Made by a program: the position numbers and the translations under genes. Positions 45,665 through 57,687 of a DNA stretch of 64,000 nucleotides are shown piece after piece (position 1 is the first letter of the stretch; each line of letters begins with the position of its first letter). The notes beneath the pieces are model-generated. The model was given only the letters and a program-made list of their open reading frames with translations. It had not been told where the DNA came from and ran no database searches. The stretch covers positions 1,426,001 to 1,490,000 of the forward strand of contig JAKULF010000001.1 of the NCBI GenBank assembly GCA_022661535.1, read 5' to 3'. This stretch comes from Eutypa lata (Eukaryota > Ascomycota > Sordariomycetes > Xylariales > Diatrypaceae).

Positions 45665-45809
45665 TTTGACAAATTAGTAGGAAGTGATGGTTTCTTTGAG
45701 TTGAATCGGGATTCTTGGGTTTCTGTGTTGGTTGTAGGAGACTATGATGATGATGATGATGAAGATGCTTTCTTCTTCTTTTTCGTCTTCCGGAGATGGG
45801 TTGCAGAGA

Positions 45810-45817
45810 CTTTTATA
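45810..45817 (-). promoter_or_regulatory. TATA box candidate of the DLH gene
   Basis: Minus-strand TATAAAAG, about 146 bp upstream of the ATG at 45664; a GAT/CTT-rich leader follows it. Confidence 0.45.
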
Positions 45818-46814
45818 GACCGGTAGGGCAGTCCAAAGCGAGAATATTTGTGTCTATGTGCTAGGGGATCCCACGTCCACCACGGCGGATCAGGACCCCT
45901 CCAAAAGAGGATGAAACTAGCAACGCTATCCCGCTACTAGAACGCGCAACAAGTTGAGGCTACCTACCTCATAGATATTCCCAATTACGCATGTACCTTC
46001 ATGCATAGCATAATGCTCTTGATGCTCTAGGAGGCTGAACGGACCCGTACTCCCCGCTAGCTACCGCATACGCCGGCACGTTTTAGTGGCCCTTCGGGTG
46101 CTATCTATTAGTTAGAACCTCACATTCGGTTCCAAAACGGCTAGAAAGAACGTCTTTAAAACTCTTTCGCCTAGGTACTGTACTCAGCCATTCATTCTTA
46201 ACTTCAAGTTCACGATTACCTGCTCAGACCGATCTATATACGGTAATTCACAGGGACAGGATCGCTAGACGGGACTGTTTTTCACCGTCATCTCTTTTTG
46301 GGCTTCCTACATGTTCACGGTGCATAGGTCCGTACCTTAGCTACGCCGCGAGCCATTCCCAGGACAGCAGCATATTGCGGGCCAACGGCAGTTAGGAGAT
46401 GCATTAATTAAGTCCGCTAAAACCGCTCGGGATAGTTTTCGAGGTATTAGCAAGAGCTAACGGCAAGGAAAAGACAAGCTAAGCACGATTTGATTGGCTC
46501 ACAGAATTTTTTTTTGAGACGCCAACTTTACTCAACAGATGCCTGCTATCTAGAAATGATACACGATGCCAGGATGCTAAGCTTTTGCTGGACCTGGCTA
46601 ATCCGAGAACGGGCAAATCTACTGTTACGGGTCTAGAGTATGATGACAAAGATGATATAATTCCCCTTATTTTTCATGCATGCATGATGCTGATCTACGT
46701 ACTTCAATGACTGGTTATTCCCCTCTAGAGTAGTTGTTATACGTATCATACTCCTCTTATTAATGATATCATCCAGGTAGTATCTACAAAGCAAAACAAA
46801 TCTATAGTACACGA

Positions 46815-46818
<4 letters not shown>

Positions 46819-46888
<70 letters not shown>
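46819..46888. repeat. (GT)n microsatellite, about 70 bp
   Basis: Nearly perfect GT dinucleotide array with one GG interruption near 46858. Simple repeat in non-coding DNA. Confidence 0.92.
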
Positions 46889-46889
<1 letters not shown>

Positions 46890-46980
46890 GTCAACGATAT
46901 GTTTTCAGGTAGACTTCCTCCGTGTTATCCCCGAACTATCCGTGTTCCCGCCTGTTGCACCATGAACTCAACTTCTTGCT

Positions 46981-48210
46981 TTACTGGGTTCTGGATCTCT
47001 TCCTCGAACTCTTGAACCAAGTATCTTTAAGCGATGTTATTGACAAAGCCCGTGCAGGTTTCGGTCTTGGAGATTCTGCCGGCTTGCAATATCCGCATGC
47101 TGGACATCGGTTCACGGCCTGGGTGCCATCTTCTGCTGTTATGGGTGCAGAAATTGGCGTCTGTCTCTGTGGAGGCTGCTTGGACGAGAACCAAGCGCGA
47201 ACTCTATGTGGAGTGGATGACGTCCCGGAACTGGGAGTCTCTTGATTGCGTGGGCGTGGGCTGGAAAGAGTTGTTGCCTGAGCATCGCTGCTGTTGATGT
47301 CCAGCGGGCTAATGTGCTCTCGTGACGATGTCGAATGTCTTACAAAACTTGAAAGGAAGCGGATGATGGGAGAACCCGGCGCTGACTGTCTAGCGTCGGT
47401 CGTAGGGACGGGGTCAACCGTGACCTTCTGTTTGTTCTTCCGGCCCGGGGTATTGACTACTTGCTGAGTAGCTGGTGCGTTGCGTGGAGGTGGGTGTGGA
47501 GGTGGATGTGGATGTGGTGTTGACCGACGGCCATTCACGCTCTTCCAAGCCGCCCTCCGCTTCCTTGGAGGCTCGATATCACCGCTTCGGTCGCCTTCCC
47601 GATACTGCTGTTGTTCGGCGGATCTGAGTGCCGATGGCGCAGGTTTCCAATATAAAAACCGAGACCACCTTCTACGAATCTCCGGATTCTTGTCCGGGAC
47701 CGTGGAGGGATGAGGAGCAGGCTGACGAGCTTGGTTCAAGCGCTGGTTATTCTGACCTGTACCTGATTCGGGCATGGTCTTGGCTTGAAAGTATTTGCGC
47801 CAAACGGGGGGCCTTCTGCCGCTAGACTCAGAGTCAGGATCCTGCGAAGAATCTAATCTCGAATTGTCGACCGCCGGTAGGCTTTTCGACATCGGAGTCG
47901 GGCCCGTGTCCGTGTCATATGGATGCGTGCTCTTTCCTGGTTTTAGTATGCCAAAAAGTCTCTTTCGTGGAAGTGGCGGATCTGGATGATTGAAGCGCTC
48001 GATGGATCTTCCATGCTCGTCTAGGTCACCCTGCCACTGTTCGACTTTTATGTTGAGCCACGCTAGCGGTATAGAAATGGCGTGTAGCACCCTCATCCGT
48101 TTTGGTGTGTCGGCTGGGACCACAAGAGTCTGCTGCGTCGGCCATCGCTGCTTATAGTCGGGTGCTTTTTTCTCAGGTCTCTTCCATGGTAGCATTATAA
48201 AACCCTTCAT
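46981..48210 (-). CDS. unknown basic, Pro/Ser-rich disordered protein, up to 409 aa
   Basis: One long open frame, starting MKGFIMLPWKRPEKKAPDYK (a second ATG lies five codons in). A short hydrophobic patch, MRVLHAISIPLAWLNIKVEQ (residues 39-58), is the only ordered-looking part. The rest is Arg, Pro, Ser and His-rich, with a HPHPPPHPPP run and a single C-x-x-C pair (NRCPACGYCKP) near the C-terminus that could bind metal. It ends SSRKRSRTQ. I recognise no family. Length and codon use argue for a real gene; no intron is needed. Confidence 0.58.
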   Translation of the reverse strand: MKGFIMLPWKRPEKKAPDYKQRWPTQQTLVVPADTPKRMRVLHAISIPLAWLNIKVEQWQGDLDEHGRSIERFNHPDPPLPRKRLFGILKPGKSTHPYDTDTGPTPMSKSLPAVDNSRLDSSQDPDSESSGRRPPVWRKYFQAKTMPESGTGQNNQRLNQARQPAPHPSTVPDKNPEIRRRWSRFLYWKPAPSALRSAEQQQYREGDRSGDIEPPRKRRAAWKSVNGRRSTPHPHPPPHPPPRNAPATQQVVNTPGRKNKQKVTVDPVPTTDARQSAPGSPIIRFLSSFVRHSTSSREHISPLDINSSDAQATTLSSPRPRNQETPSSGTSSTPHRVRAWFSSKQPPQRQTPISAPITAEDGTQAVNRCPACGYCKPAESPRPKPARALSITSLKDTWFKSSRKRSRTQ

Positions 48211-48942
48211 GTACTAGTTTATCTCGTAAATCGTGGAAATAAGACTGTAGGATGGTCGGTAGCGGCTGCGGATGAATCTATCGAAGAATTTGCTGCTAAC
48301 AAAGGAGATATCATCAGGAATAGGGGCTGGTGCACGGAGGTAAGTGAATTGCACACCCTAAAGAATTATGAAGTTGAACTTCAACCGATTACCTAGCGTT
48401 TTAAGCTAAAGCTTCGTTTGTTTGATTAGATGTGCTCACTTGTAAGATAGACACTTGCACCTTCCTTTCCTACGGGCATTTTTACTCAGAAGGGAGTAGC
48501 TGACCACATGCGTGACTAGGTCAAATTATTATGCACCATGGCTTTGAGCGCCTCAAAAATCATCCAGTCATTGCAATGATATTCGAGGGCCCTTAAGACA
48601 ATTACGATAAAATGCATTTGTTTAGACTCGTTCTATTAGTGACTTTGGGCTCCTTAGGAATGGTCAACTCACCGTGGACCGATTATTAGTCACAAATCAT
48701 TCTTTCCATAATTGATATACTACGCATTACGACAACCCAGTTTCTACTTTCCATTCTTCATTACGAAGAAAGAAAACTTCATTCTTTGGCGTAGTATTCT
48801 CGTCATATTCATTTTTGGTCTTTTTAATATTTTTATTTCTTTTTGACACATCGTGACTGTGTCATGTAATCACCACATTCATTCATCGAAGCATCCATGC
48901 CATGATGCCATGTTGAACAGCCCTTTCCGTATAGCCTAACAT
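48211..48942. other. intergenic
   Basis: AT-rich spacer between two minus-strand genes, T-rich at 48770-48850. No supported feature. Confidence 0.6.
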
Positions 48943-50003
48943 TCAGCTTCCAAAAATCTTCTCAAGATATTGTAGCCAGTTTTCACCGAGGACCTTGCGC
49001 ATCTTCTCCTCGCTCCAACCTTTCCTTGCCATCGCACATGCCAGTTCGGCTCTATCCGCTAAAGGCCCTAACGGCTTCACAACCTTTTGACTGCCCCAAG
49101 GCGTCAGCTGTCTAGCATAACCCTTGTCCTTGTTACACCAAGCCATGAAGTCACTAGGACGCCCGTGACCCTCACTAGAGTCGGATCCAATTCCGACTAG
49201 GTCTTCCCCTATTAATCCGATGATGTAGTCAACCGCGTCAACATAATCGTCAATCGTGCTGTCGTTGTCTTTTTGCATGTGTGGACCGAATTGCGATAAA
49301 CCAACGAACCCTCCCTTAGATCCAATGAGCTTGATAAGATGATCAGATTTGTTGCGAGGATGCTCTTTCAAGCCAGCTGGCAGTATATGCGAGAAGCAGG
49401 GGGGTTTCCCCTCTGGTGCGTAATTAATCGCGTCCTCACTAGTTTTGGGACCGACATGACTCAGGTCCACGACCATGCCGAGTTTTGCCATCTCATCAAC
49501 TACCTGACGACCGAAGCCCGTCAGACCCGAATCATTGAGCTCAGTGTAACCGGCTCCTGAATAGTTCTGAGTGTTGTAAGTGAGCTGCATCTTCTTTACG
49601 CCGAGGTCTCGGAAGACTCTGAGATAGTCGAGTTGATCCTCGATCCCTGCCGTGTTCTGCCAAGAGAGAAGGACCGCCGTCTTGCCCGCTTTCTTTGCCG
49701 CACGGATGTCTGCCACATTGTGCGCTTGCACAATCAAATCGCTGTGCTCCTCAAACCATTTCTTCCATTGCACCACATTTGCGATGCTAGCCCTGAACCC
49801 CTCCCATCTATGTTTCCAGGGTCAGCGGCTGATGAGGTTGGGCATGCTGTCAATATGACTTACAGTCCACACGTGCATGAGACTCCAGTGAATCCGCCTT
49901 TGTGCCAACTCTCGAATATTTCGCGAGAGAAGTTGCAGATATTCAAGCCATCAAAATGAATGGCATCGGCGTAAATCTTACGCGCTTCGGTTTCGGAAAC
50001 CAT
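48943..50003 (-). CDS. peptidase M19 (membrane dipeptidase-like) protein, 334 aa, two exons
   Basis: Family M19 enzymes hydrolyse dipeptides with two zinc ions. Exons 50003-49864 and 49807-48943, intron 56 bp (GTAAGT...ATAG); the splice yields CTCGLWEGFRASIANVVQW. I chose ATG 50003 (MVSETEARKIYADAIHFDGL); an upstream in-frame ATG at 50054 is less likely. Conserved blocks: LGVKKMQLTYNTQNYSGAGY, LGMVVDLSHVGPKTSEDAI, CFSHILPAGLKEHPRNKSD, GGFVGLSQFGPH and VGIGSDSSEGHGRP. Where classical members have the metal-binding DGHND, this one has DGLNI, and the bridging-Glu region reads SWQNTAGIED. It therefore belongs to a divergent subfamily whose metal content and substrate are uncertain. No signal peptide or GPI signal. 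Divergent from the permease gene at 50761. Confidence 0.82.
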
Positions 50004-50210
50004 TCTGAAATTTCTTAGTTGTGCAACAGTTCTCCTAATATCTAACTCAGGCAATAGAGCATCTCCCTAGTCTCATGAGATCTTGAGATGTCACGTATTT
50101 GACCCTTTCCCTTGCTTGCATGCTGACCAAATATATGGCATGTTTCTATGACCCGATTCGAATCTGTTCCCACTATTAAACGAAGCCTCGAGGTTTTCTG
50201 GTGAACTAGT

Positions 50211-50223
50211 CGGGACCTTTCCG
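50211..50223. promoter_or_regulatory. CGG-N7-CCG, candidate Zn2Cys6 binding site
   Basis: Inverted CGG triplets separated by seven bases in the divergent promoter; this is the classic form of fungal zinc-cluster regulator sites. Chance occurrence is possible. Confidence 0.3.
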
Positions 50224-50268
50224 ACAGAAATTGCCTACTACAAATAGCGTAAATGGCGCGATACCTAG

Positions 50269-50281
50269 CCGGTCAGTTCGG
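50269..50281. promoter_or_regulatory. CCG-N7-CGG, everted candidate Zn2Cys6 site
   Basis: Everted triplets with the same seven-base spacing, 58 bp from the inverted site. The shared spacing is the reason for listing it. Confidence 0.28.
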
Positions 50282-50760
50282 ACCCTATCCGCTACTCTTA
50301 TCAACCTCGTAGCGCAGATCGCGTAACTTCTAGCGGGTCTTCCCCAATATTGGCTCTAGGGGTCCTTACCACCAACACGGATCAGAATTCAGGGCATGGA
50401 CAACCATTCCCCATATGTTCGGGAAGCTGAATGGCCTTCCGACGCCGTTGGATCGTCTTAGTTTTCCTAACCGGCCTCTGTCCGACGCGCCCTCAGCTTG
50501 GTTACTCACTAAAGATAACCTAACCGATGATATTGAACTTTGATTCATCGATGGTGGTCGGGACCCTGATATCGTCACCACTTTGATCGATTGCGTTATC
50601 TGAGGCTACGCGCCTCTATCATCAGCCTCAGACTTCATATAAGGCTGTCTGGCATACAATATCGAAGGGGTCCCAGACCGCGGATGTCCCTCGATACGAT
50701 AAGTCAATCGCAGACGCTCAGTTCAAACCCATTGACGTCAGCTGTATCGTATCACGAATC

Positions 50761-52358
50761 ATGGATCAGGGTAGCGATATCGAAAGGCCGTCGGTAGGCA
50801 AAAGTGCTGCCGATCTGTCATCGACCAGCGTCGATGCGGCTCACCCCGATCAAAAGCGATCCTTACGACAGAAGGTTGCTGCCATCGTGTGGGACTCCCT
50901 CGACAAGTCTCCCGAGGAACGCAAATTCGTCGCCAAAATCGATTGGTGGATCCTTAGTTACTGTTGCATCAGCTATTTCTGCAAATACTTGGACCAGACC
51001 AATGTAGGCTTACTCACTGAATCACATCTATCATATTAGGTAGACCAAGCTAACACTTCCCTCCTGTTAGGTTAGCAATGCCTATGTTAGTGGAATGAAG
51101 GAGGACTTGGGGATGAAGGGTAACCAGCTTAACCTCCTGACAACCTTCTGGAACGTTGGCTACATCATAGGCCAGCTGCCGTCACAGCTGGTGCTTACAA
51201 AAGTTCGACCATCAATATGGCTTCCTACATTGGAAGGCTTGTGGTCGATTATTGTCATTGGCATGGCTGGTGCTAAGAATGTAGAAACACTCTATGCGCT
51301 TCGATTCTTCGTCGGCCTTCTCGAAGCTTCAGCCTACCCCGGTATCATGACACTACTTGGAAATTGGTATACCCCACGGGAACTTGGGAAGCGCGCCTGT
51401 ATATTTCAAGCATCATCTAGTGCAGCACAGATGTTCTCTGGGTAAGTAACTTCTGTGATACCGAAGATTAATCTGTCTATTGAATACTGACCAATACTTT
51501 CATAGTTATCTCCAAGCCGCTCTCTACAGCGGCATGGATGGACGCGCGGGCCTCGCCGCTTGGCGATGGCTCTTCGTTTTCGACGGCATCATCGGAATAC
51601 CGATCGCGCTGTACGGCTACTTCGCCATCCCGGACCAGCCGACGTCATCTAAGGCGAAGTGGCTTAAGGGCGAGGACCGCGAACGTGCCATCGGCCGGAT
51701 GGAGGCGTGTGGGCGCGAGCCGATGAAGAAGCTGACGTGGGGCGTGGCCCGCGAGATCCTGACGTCGTGGCCCGTCTACTTGTTCTGCTCCATCTTCATC
51801 GTCCACGTCCTCGGCATCCGCATCTACTCGTACATGAACCTGTGGCTGAAGGACACCAAGCTCTACACCACCGAGGAGGTCAACATCATCCCGACAGCCG
51901 GCTACGGGGCCCAGATCGTCTTCACGCTGATGTACGCGTGGACGAGCGACGCTATTGGCCTGCGCTGGCCTCTCATCATCGTGGCCTGCCTCGTCGCCCT
52001 GACCGGCACCATCATCCTCTCCGTCTACCCCGAGCACAACATCGCCGCTATGATGGCTGGCTGGCTGCTCACGTTCCTCGAGACCGGCGCCGGCGCGCTC
52101 ATCATAACCTGGATCAACGAGATCTGCTCGCATTCGGCCGAGCACCGCGCCATCATCATCGGTGTCGTCGAGACGGCTGCTTTTACCTTCCAGGCCTGGG
52201 TGCCTCTGTTCGTCTACGATACGGGTGAAGCGCCGCGCTTTCGCATCGGTTACAAAATGGCCGCCATGTTCTTCGCTATCGAGATTGTCCTGACTGTTGT
52301 TATTCTGTACTGTTCCAAGAAGTGGCCGCAGGGGAAGAAGGTCAACCTCCCGCAGTGA
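50761..52358 (+). CDS. MFS permease, anion:cation symporter (Dal5/allantoate type), 488 aa
   Basis: Plasma-membrane importer of organic anions; relatives carry allantoate, ureidosuccinate, dipeptides, pantothenate or vitamins. Exons 50761-51003, 51071-51441 and 51506-52358, introns 67 and 64 bp. Hydrophilic N-terminus (MDQGSDIERPSVGKS) with RKFVAKIDWWILSYCCISYF entering helix 1 and YLDQTNVSNAYVSGMKEDLG, the family signature after it. Helix 2-3 contains NLLTTFWNVGYIIGQLPSQL; then LRFFVGLLEASAYPGIMTLL with GNWYTPRELGKRA, another hallmark. The long central loop has the PDQP motif (FAIPDQPTSSKAKWL). Twelve helices are expected. Sharing a promoter with an M19 dipeptidase-like gene suggests import of a substrate that enzyme processes. 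Confidence 0.87.
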
Positions 52359-55036
52359 TGTTTTGTTCGCTGCTTGCTGGTGGGTGAATTCTTGCTTAAA
52401 TAGACACGGTATTCTTCCCTTGGGATTTGTTGCAGCATAGAGAAGCCTGGGGTATCACTTGTGGCGTATACTATATAGATAATTTATGTATTGGAGGCTT
52501 GACGAGAATTCTCATGATCTCTCGCGGAAGACTTCGTAACACCGGTCAATGGCATGTTCATAGAAGCAAGTAGCTATGTTAATGAGCTGGCTTCGTCTCC
52601 TAACTATGCTTAGAGTGCTGCTGACGACTGGTGATAGCTTTTGCTGATTTAACAGAGCTTAAAAGGACATTTACATTTCCAGGAGAGTGCTCAGTAGAGG
52701 GGTTTTGTTAATATCCTTACGAAGCAGTACTTATGATCTTGAGCGAAGGTCAGTCAGATATGAAGCCACCCATTGATTTGACACTCCGTGAGCTATTGCC
52801 TGAGCATATGAGATGTACTTTGGACTTCGCCGGTTTGTCCTCGGCTTCTGTTCCATCCAGCCCCAGGTCCAGTCTGCGATGACTCGACTATGTTTCAGGA
52901 TGATGCGTATTGTTCATCATGTCATTGGGAATACTTCGTAGTGTGCGTCCCCCTTAATAACCTCGATGAGCCATTTTCTATTCACGAACATACACATGCA
53001 GCTAGAACGACCGAGGATGGTATATTAAGAGGCACCACGAGTTCTTGCTCTTATGCAGTGTAGGACATGAAATGCTATCTTGGGGTGTCTTTGGTTCTCG
53101 CCAAAAACGCATTTAATCTATATTTGCAGCAAGCATATCGGCCCTATCAAGCTTTCGAACAATGCTACGCTGCCCTCACACAGCAGCAACATCGATGTCA
53201 CCACCCAAGCAGTTGGGGGAACGTTTGCGATTCGGTGGGAGGGTATCATTTTTTGCTCAAATCAAACGGCCCGTTTGCAGAATTTGTGAAACCGCATTTT
53301 CTCATCGTATGCAATTTTGCCAACGTGATTAGTTAAGGCTTGGACTTGGTGGGAGTGGCTGTTTCTTCTTTTTCTCCTTTATTTGGCCGTCTAACTTTTT
53401 GTTTCATCTTTTTCTTTAGTGTATTTCGGCCGACATATGTTTTCGTTGGGCCATTTTGGATTTGTTCAAGTATATCTACTCCATAAGAACACACTACATG
53501 ACTATATTATGTAGTATGGAACATTCTGTAGAACTCATAGATGCATGCAACCTCGCTACTCACTCCTCATGACCCACTTCCCCAGATTCAGGATTCCTTA
53601 GGTTGCTTGCTTGGGTGGGTGGGTAGCAGAGATCAACAGTCCCAAAAATGAAGACCCTACCAGCCTACCTGTTTTCATTCTGTAAAAGAAGAAAGACAGG
53701 TATAGCTATGAGAACTGATCATAAAAAGACACCGAAAACGTAATCGCATCCAGAAACACGGCGATCGTTCCTCCACCACTACAAAATGTAACACTGCATG
53801 CAGGCATGAAAGTTGTGAAAACGCACAAGTTCTTTCTGGCAATGGCCGGCGGCGATGCCCCAATCATAAACCGTAGATGGTAATATGGCTTTCTGGATGT
53901 GGAAGAGAACGGAAGCTCATTGGAGGCATTCGCATTTTGCCGGATTCATCCAGAGTCAGGGGGTTTGGTCTTCTCCCGTCTCTTTTCTGATTGGCCCTGC
54001 CTTTTCGAAAACCTCCATGTCACCCTTCGCCAATGCACGTAGCCGGTTGAGCCCTGCCTACTACCTATGGGATTGGAAATGCGTGCTCTCCATATGTAAG
54101 TAGAGGTAAAGCATATGTAAGGCGAAGGAGGGGCCTTGGTTGGGGTCGCCCCGGTCGGCCGGCCGAATCGCTTGCGGTGCCCAACTTTTCGGTCTAGGAT
54201 CTCAAAGGGGTAATGTCATGGAAGCTCCGTCCGAGTTCGCCGAATGCGGATATAGTGTAGAATTATTTTCCCCCATAGGACTCTGAGATGGAATAGACCT
54301 CTTGGAGAAGATGTGTAAGGCATGATTACAGTCGGATGTTCGATTGCGACTCTCTTCTTACCAATGCACATATAGCTCAGAACTACGTACATGCTGATTG
54401 AACGAGATGCTTCGTTTCATCTCTAAAATTTGAGAGCTCTTGTCTCTCAAACGAGAACTCCTATCAGCTACATATAGGCTTGATTTACATACTCAAAATA
54501 ATGAACTTTTGTTTATGAAAAGAAAGATAGAAAAAAAGGAAAAAGCCCTGCTCCATACTAGTGATGGCATGCTTGTGGCTGAAGTGAAGTATACCCGGGA
54601 CATGTGAAGTCTTGGCCCGAAACCTCGACGGGAGGCGAGGCCGTTAATATCTCTAAACTGTTAAGATCCTAGGGATCACCATCGAGTGCTACCCCCGGTC
54701 CGCCTCCATATGGCCACACTCCCCGCATATTCCTTGCATGCAGCTCGAGTACCGGGTGATCGACACGTTTGTGGGTTAGGTCAAAAAATGAGTGTGTGCA
54801 GGATGAGCACGCAGCGAATCACCTTGTGATATTTTCTGTTCTTCTTTTGGGCGAAGCCGGTCATGATATACATAAAGCCCCCTCCCCATCATGCGTGACC
54901 CCTCCATCCACCCCGAGGTGAATTTTCTCGGGGTTTGGACGTCTTTTTCCTCTGAACGAATGAGAGCGTGTGCGTGTAATTGCGTTTCTCGTTTCAATAT
55001 TGATACTCCTCCAGCTGGAATAAGAATAAACTAAGG
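52359..55036. other. long intergenic region
   Basis: About 2.7 kb. Short frames only (for example 53067-53336 plus), none with a recognisable domain. The last 250 bases are the promoter and leader of the sugar porter. Confidence 0.55.
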
Positions 55037-57370
55037 ATGTATAACGAAGGCGAATCGTCTCGGCAGCCGAGGCGGGCCAACACGCCGCACCCTCACGCAC
55101 CTCGCCCGCACATCACCGAGGTTGTAGCGCAGCGCTACGAAAGCCACGAGATGCAGGAGCAGCAACAGCAGCAGGAGGAGGAATACGAGGCGAGCCTGGC
55201 GTCCTGGGAGGTACCGCAGTTCGAGAGGGTGTATTGGATGAAGGAACCGCACCTACGGAAGCTCTATGCGTGGGCTTGCGTCTTGATGATCGCTTCCGCC
55301 ACGACGGGATTCGATGCGTGAGATTCCCCAACCCGGCGCTGCGGGTGGTGATAATGGCTGACATATTCTCTGTTGTGGATTCCAGCATGCTAGTCAATAC
55401 CTCACAGCAAATCGATCGCTGGAAGCAGTACTTCCCCATGACTCAGGCCGGGCCAGATGGCTCCCAGGAAGTTGCAGACAGCTGGCTAGGGCTCATGGTG
55501 AACTTGTTCAATATCGGGAGCATCCTTAGCTTCTTCATCACGTCAGTATTTATTCGAACCAGTTAGTTCCTCCGTGAATTGACATTGTTGCTGACGATGG
55601 ATTCTAGCCCCTATATTGCCGATCACTTCGGGCGAAAAGCGGCTATCACCTACGGGTGCATATTCATGATTGCTGGAGGATGCATATCTGCGTTCTGTAA
55701 TGGGTATGAAAGTAAGTAGAGTGGGGAGAACGAAATACCTACCTGTGGCTTCTAACGGCATGCAGTGTTCGTCGCCGGCCGCTTCGTTCTCGGCTTCGGC
55801 AACAGTCTATCGCAGATGGCCTCCCCCTTGCTGCTGACGGAGATCTGCCACCCGCAACACCGAGGTCCTGTAACCGCGGTTTACAACTGTATGGTATGTG
55901 TAGCCGAAGACATTCACCAATTCAGATGACACACTCTCGCTAACGACCCTGCTGCTCAGTGGAACCTGGGCGCGCTACTGGTAGCCTGGATCGGCTGGGG
56001 CACGGCGCAACTCACGAACGACTGGTCGTGGCGGTCGATCACGCTCCTGCAGATCCTGCCGTCCGTCATCCAGATCGTGTTCATCGGGTGGATCCCGGAA
56101 TCGCCGCGGTACCTGATGGTGAAGGACCGGCACGAGGAGGCGCTGCACATCCTCGCCAAGTACCACGGCGGCGGCGACCGCAACAACACCACCGTGCAGT
56201 TCGAGTTCCGCGAGATCAAGGAGACGATGCGCATCGAGAAGGAGCTGGCCCAGTCTGCCGGCTACCTCGACTTCGTCCGCACCCGCGGCAACCGCTGGCG
56301 CCTCGCCATCCTGGTCTCGCTCGGCATCATTTCGCAGTACAGCGGCAATGCCCTCTTCTCAAACTACATGGACACTATTTACATCGGAGCGGGCATCACG
56401 GACCAGGACAAGAAACTCGGGGTACGTACTAGCGGAAAATTCTACCCAAGCACGCAAGCAAGCGACGTGTGTGTAGCGTAATAAGAGAGTAAAGCTGACG
56501 GGTCGACTGAACCATAGCTGAGCGGAGGCAAGACGATCCTAGACCTAATCGTAACGGTGCTCGCAGCGCTGAACGTAGACCGCTTCGGCCGGCGCCCGCT
56601 GTTCCTGATCTCTATTTCTGGGATGGTGGTATCATTCGCGCTGTGGACGGTGTGCGGGGCAGTGGTAAGTAATTCCCGGGATACTTTCTTCCCTTCATGG
56701 TGAGCTTCTGTGCTTGAAACCACTTAAAGAAGCATGTTCGGAGAAAGGGCCTTTTAAGCAACTTTCATGCCTGGTTCAAAACAACCATAAAGAAACACTG
56801 GCTGACCCTAGATAATGTAGTACGAGAAGTCTGACCTTACTAACCTGTCGGCGGGCTACGCCCAGCTCGTCCTCATATGGGTCTTCGGCATTTTCTACGA
56901 CATCGGCTTTTCGGGTCTGCTGATCGCTTACGCGCTCGAGATCCTGCCGTTCAACCTGCGCGCCAAGGGCATGATGATCATGAACATCACCTTGCAGGCC
57001 GTTCTTGCACTGAGCAACCAAACGAACAAGCTCGCGTGGAATCGCATGCCTACGCATTGGTATTTCATGCTGTTCTATACAGTGAGTTCCCCCTTTCCCT
57101 AAGTGGCTGGCCAACCGACAGATCGACGGACTGGCTGACATGTGATTGCTTGCTTTGCTGCAGCTCTGGGACTTCCTCGAGCTCATCTTCGTCTACTTCT
57201 TCTACGTCGAGACCAAGGGCCCGACGCTCGAGGAGATCGCACGCATCTTCGACGGCGCCGATGCTGTGGCGCGCATTGATATACGACAAGTCGAGAAGGA
57301 AATCCATGCTTCAGAACATGAGGAGGATATCAATCGGAGGTCATGGACGAAGGGGAAAGGGGTCATTTGA
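55037..57370 (+). CDS. MFS sugar porter (hexose/lactose type), 581 aa, eight exons
   Basis: Proton-linked sugar importer of the plasma membrane. Exons 55037-55317, 55386-55541, 55608-55711, 55766-55893, 55960-56421, 56518-56664, 56821-57081 and 57164-57370, all frame-checked. A hydrophilic, Gln-rich N-tail (QEQQQQQEEE-type) precedes helix 1 (AWACVLMIASATTGFDA). Sugar-porter signatures: ADHFGRKAAITYG, FVAGRFVLGFGNSLSQMASP (R-x-G-x-G), TEICHPQHRGPV, WIPESPRYLMVKDR (PESPR), NVDRFGRRPLF and FFYVETKGPTLEEI (VETKG for PETKG). The segment YNCMWNLGALLVAWIGWGTA fits the LAC12/high-affinity hexose group. The 141- to 156-bp intron between exons 6 and 7 is the longest. Substrate unknown. Confidence 0.87.
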
Positions 57371-57687
57371 CTACGCTCTCCTCGTTTGCAGCATAGCTAG
57401 CGCCCCTATTCAATGGAGTAAAAAGAAAAGAAGTAAAAGAAGGAAACAAAACTTTGCATTGGATCCTGGAGTTTCGGATGGACTTACTAAAATCGCACGA
57501 CTGATTACGCGTGATATGATGATGAGTGGGTGGCATACTTAGGCGCCGGCCAAAAATACACGGGTCGTGGAGATAGGAGGCTATCCACGTATGATGTTAT
57601 TACCATCGTAGCACCAGAGGCTCTCGCTGTTTTACCCTTAATGTATCACTTTAAATAGGTATTTCGGTAGTTATTGAAAATATTTCA
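57371..57687. other. intergenic
   Basis: Short AT-rich spacer after the sugar porter; no feature seen. Confidence 0.6.

Larger units (their letters stand above)
45665..46980. other. intergenic with TATA box and GT microsatellite
   Basis: Promoter of the DLH gene at its left end and a long (GT)n array near the right end. It is otherwise mixed-composition spacer without a supported gene. Confidence 0.6.
50004..50760. promoter_or_regulatory. divergent promoter of M19 gene and MFS permease gene
   Basis: The 757-bp region between the two start codons must contain both promoters. Two 13-bp CGG/CCG palindromes lie in it, as expected for a Zn2Cys6 regulator. No other gene is supported. Confidence 0.5.
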
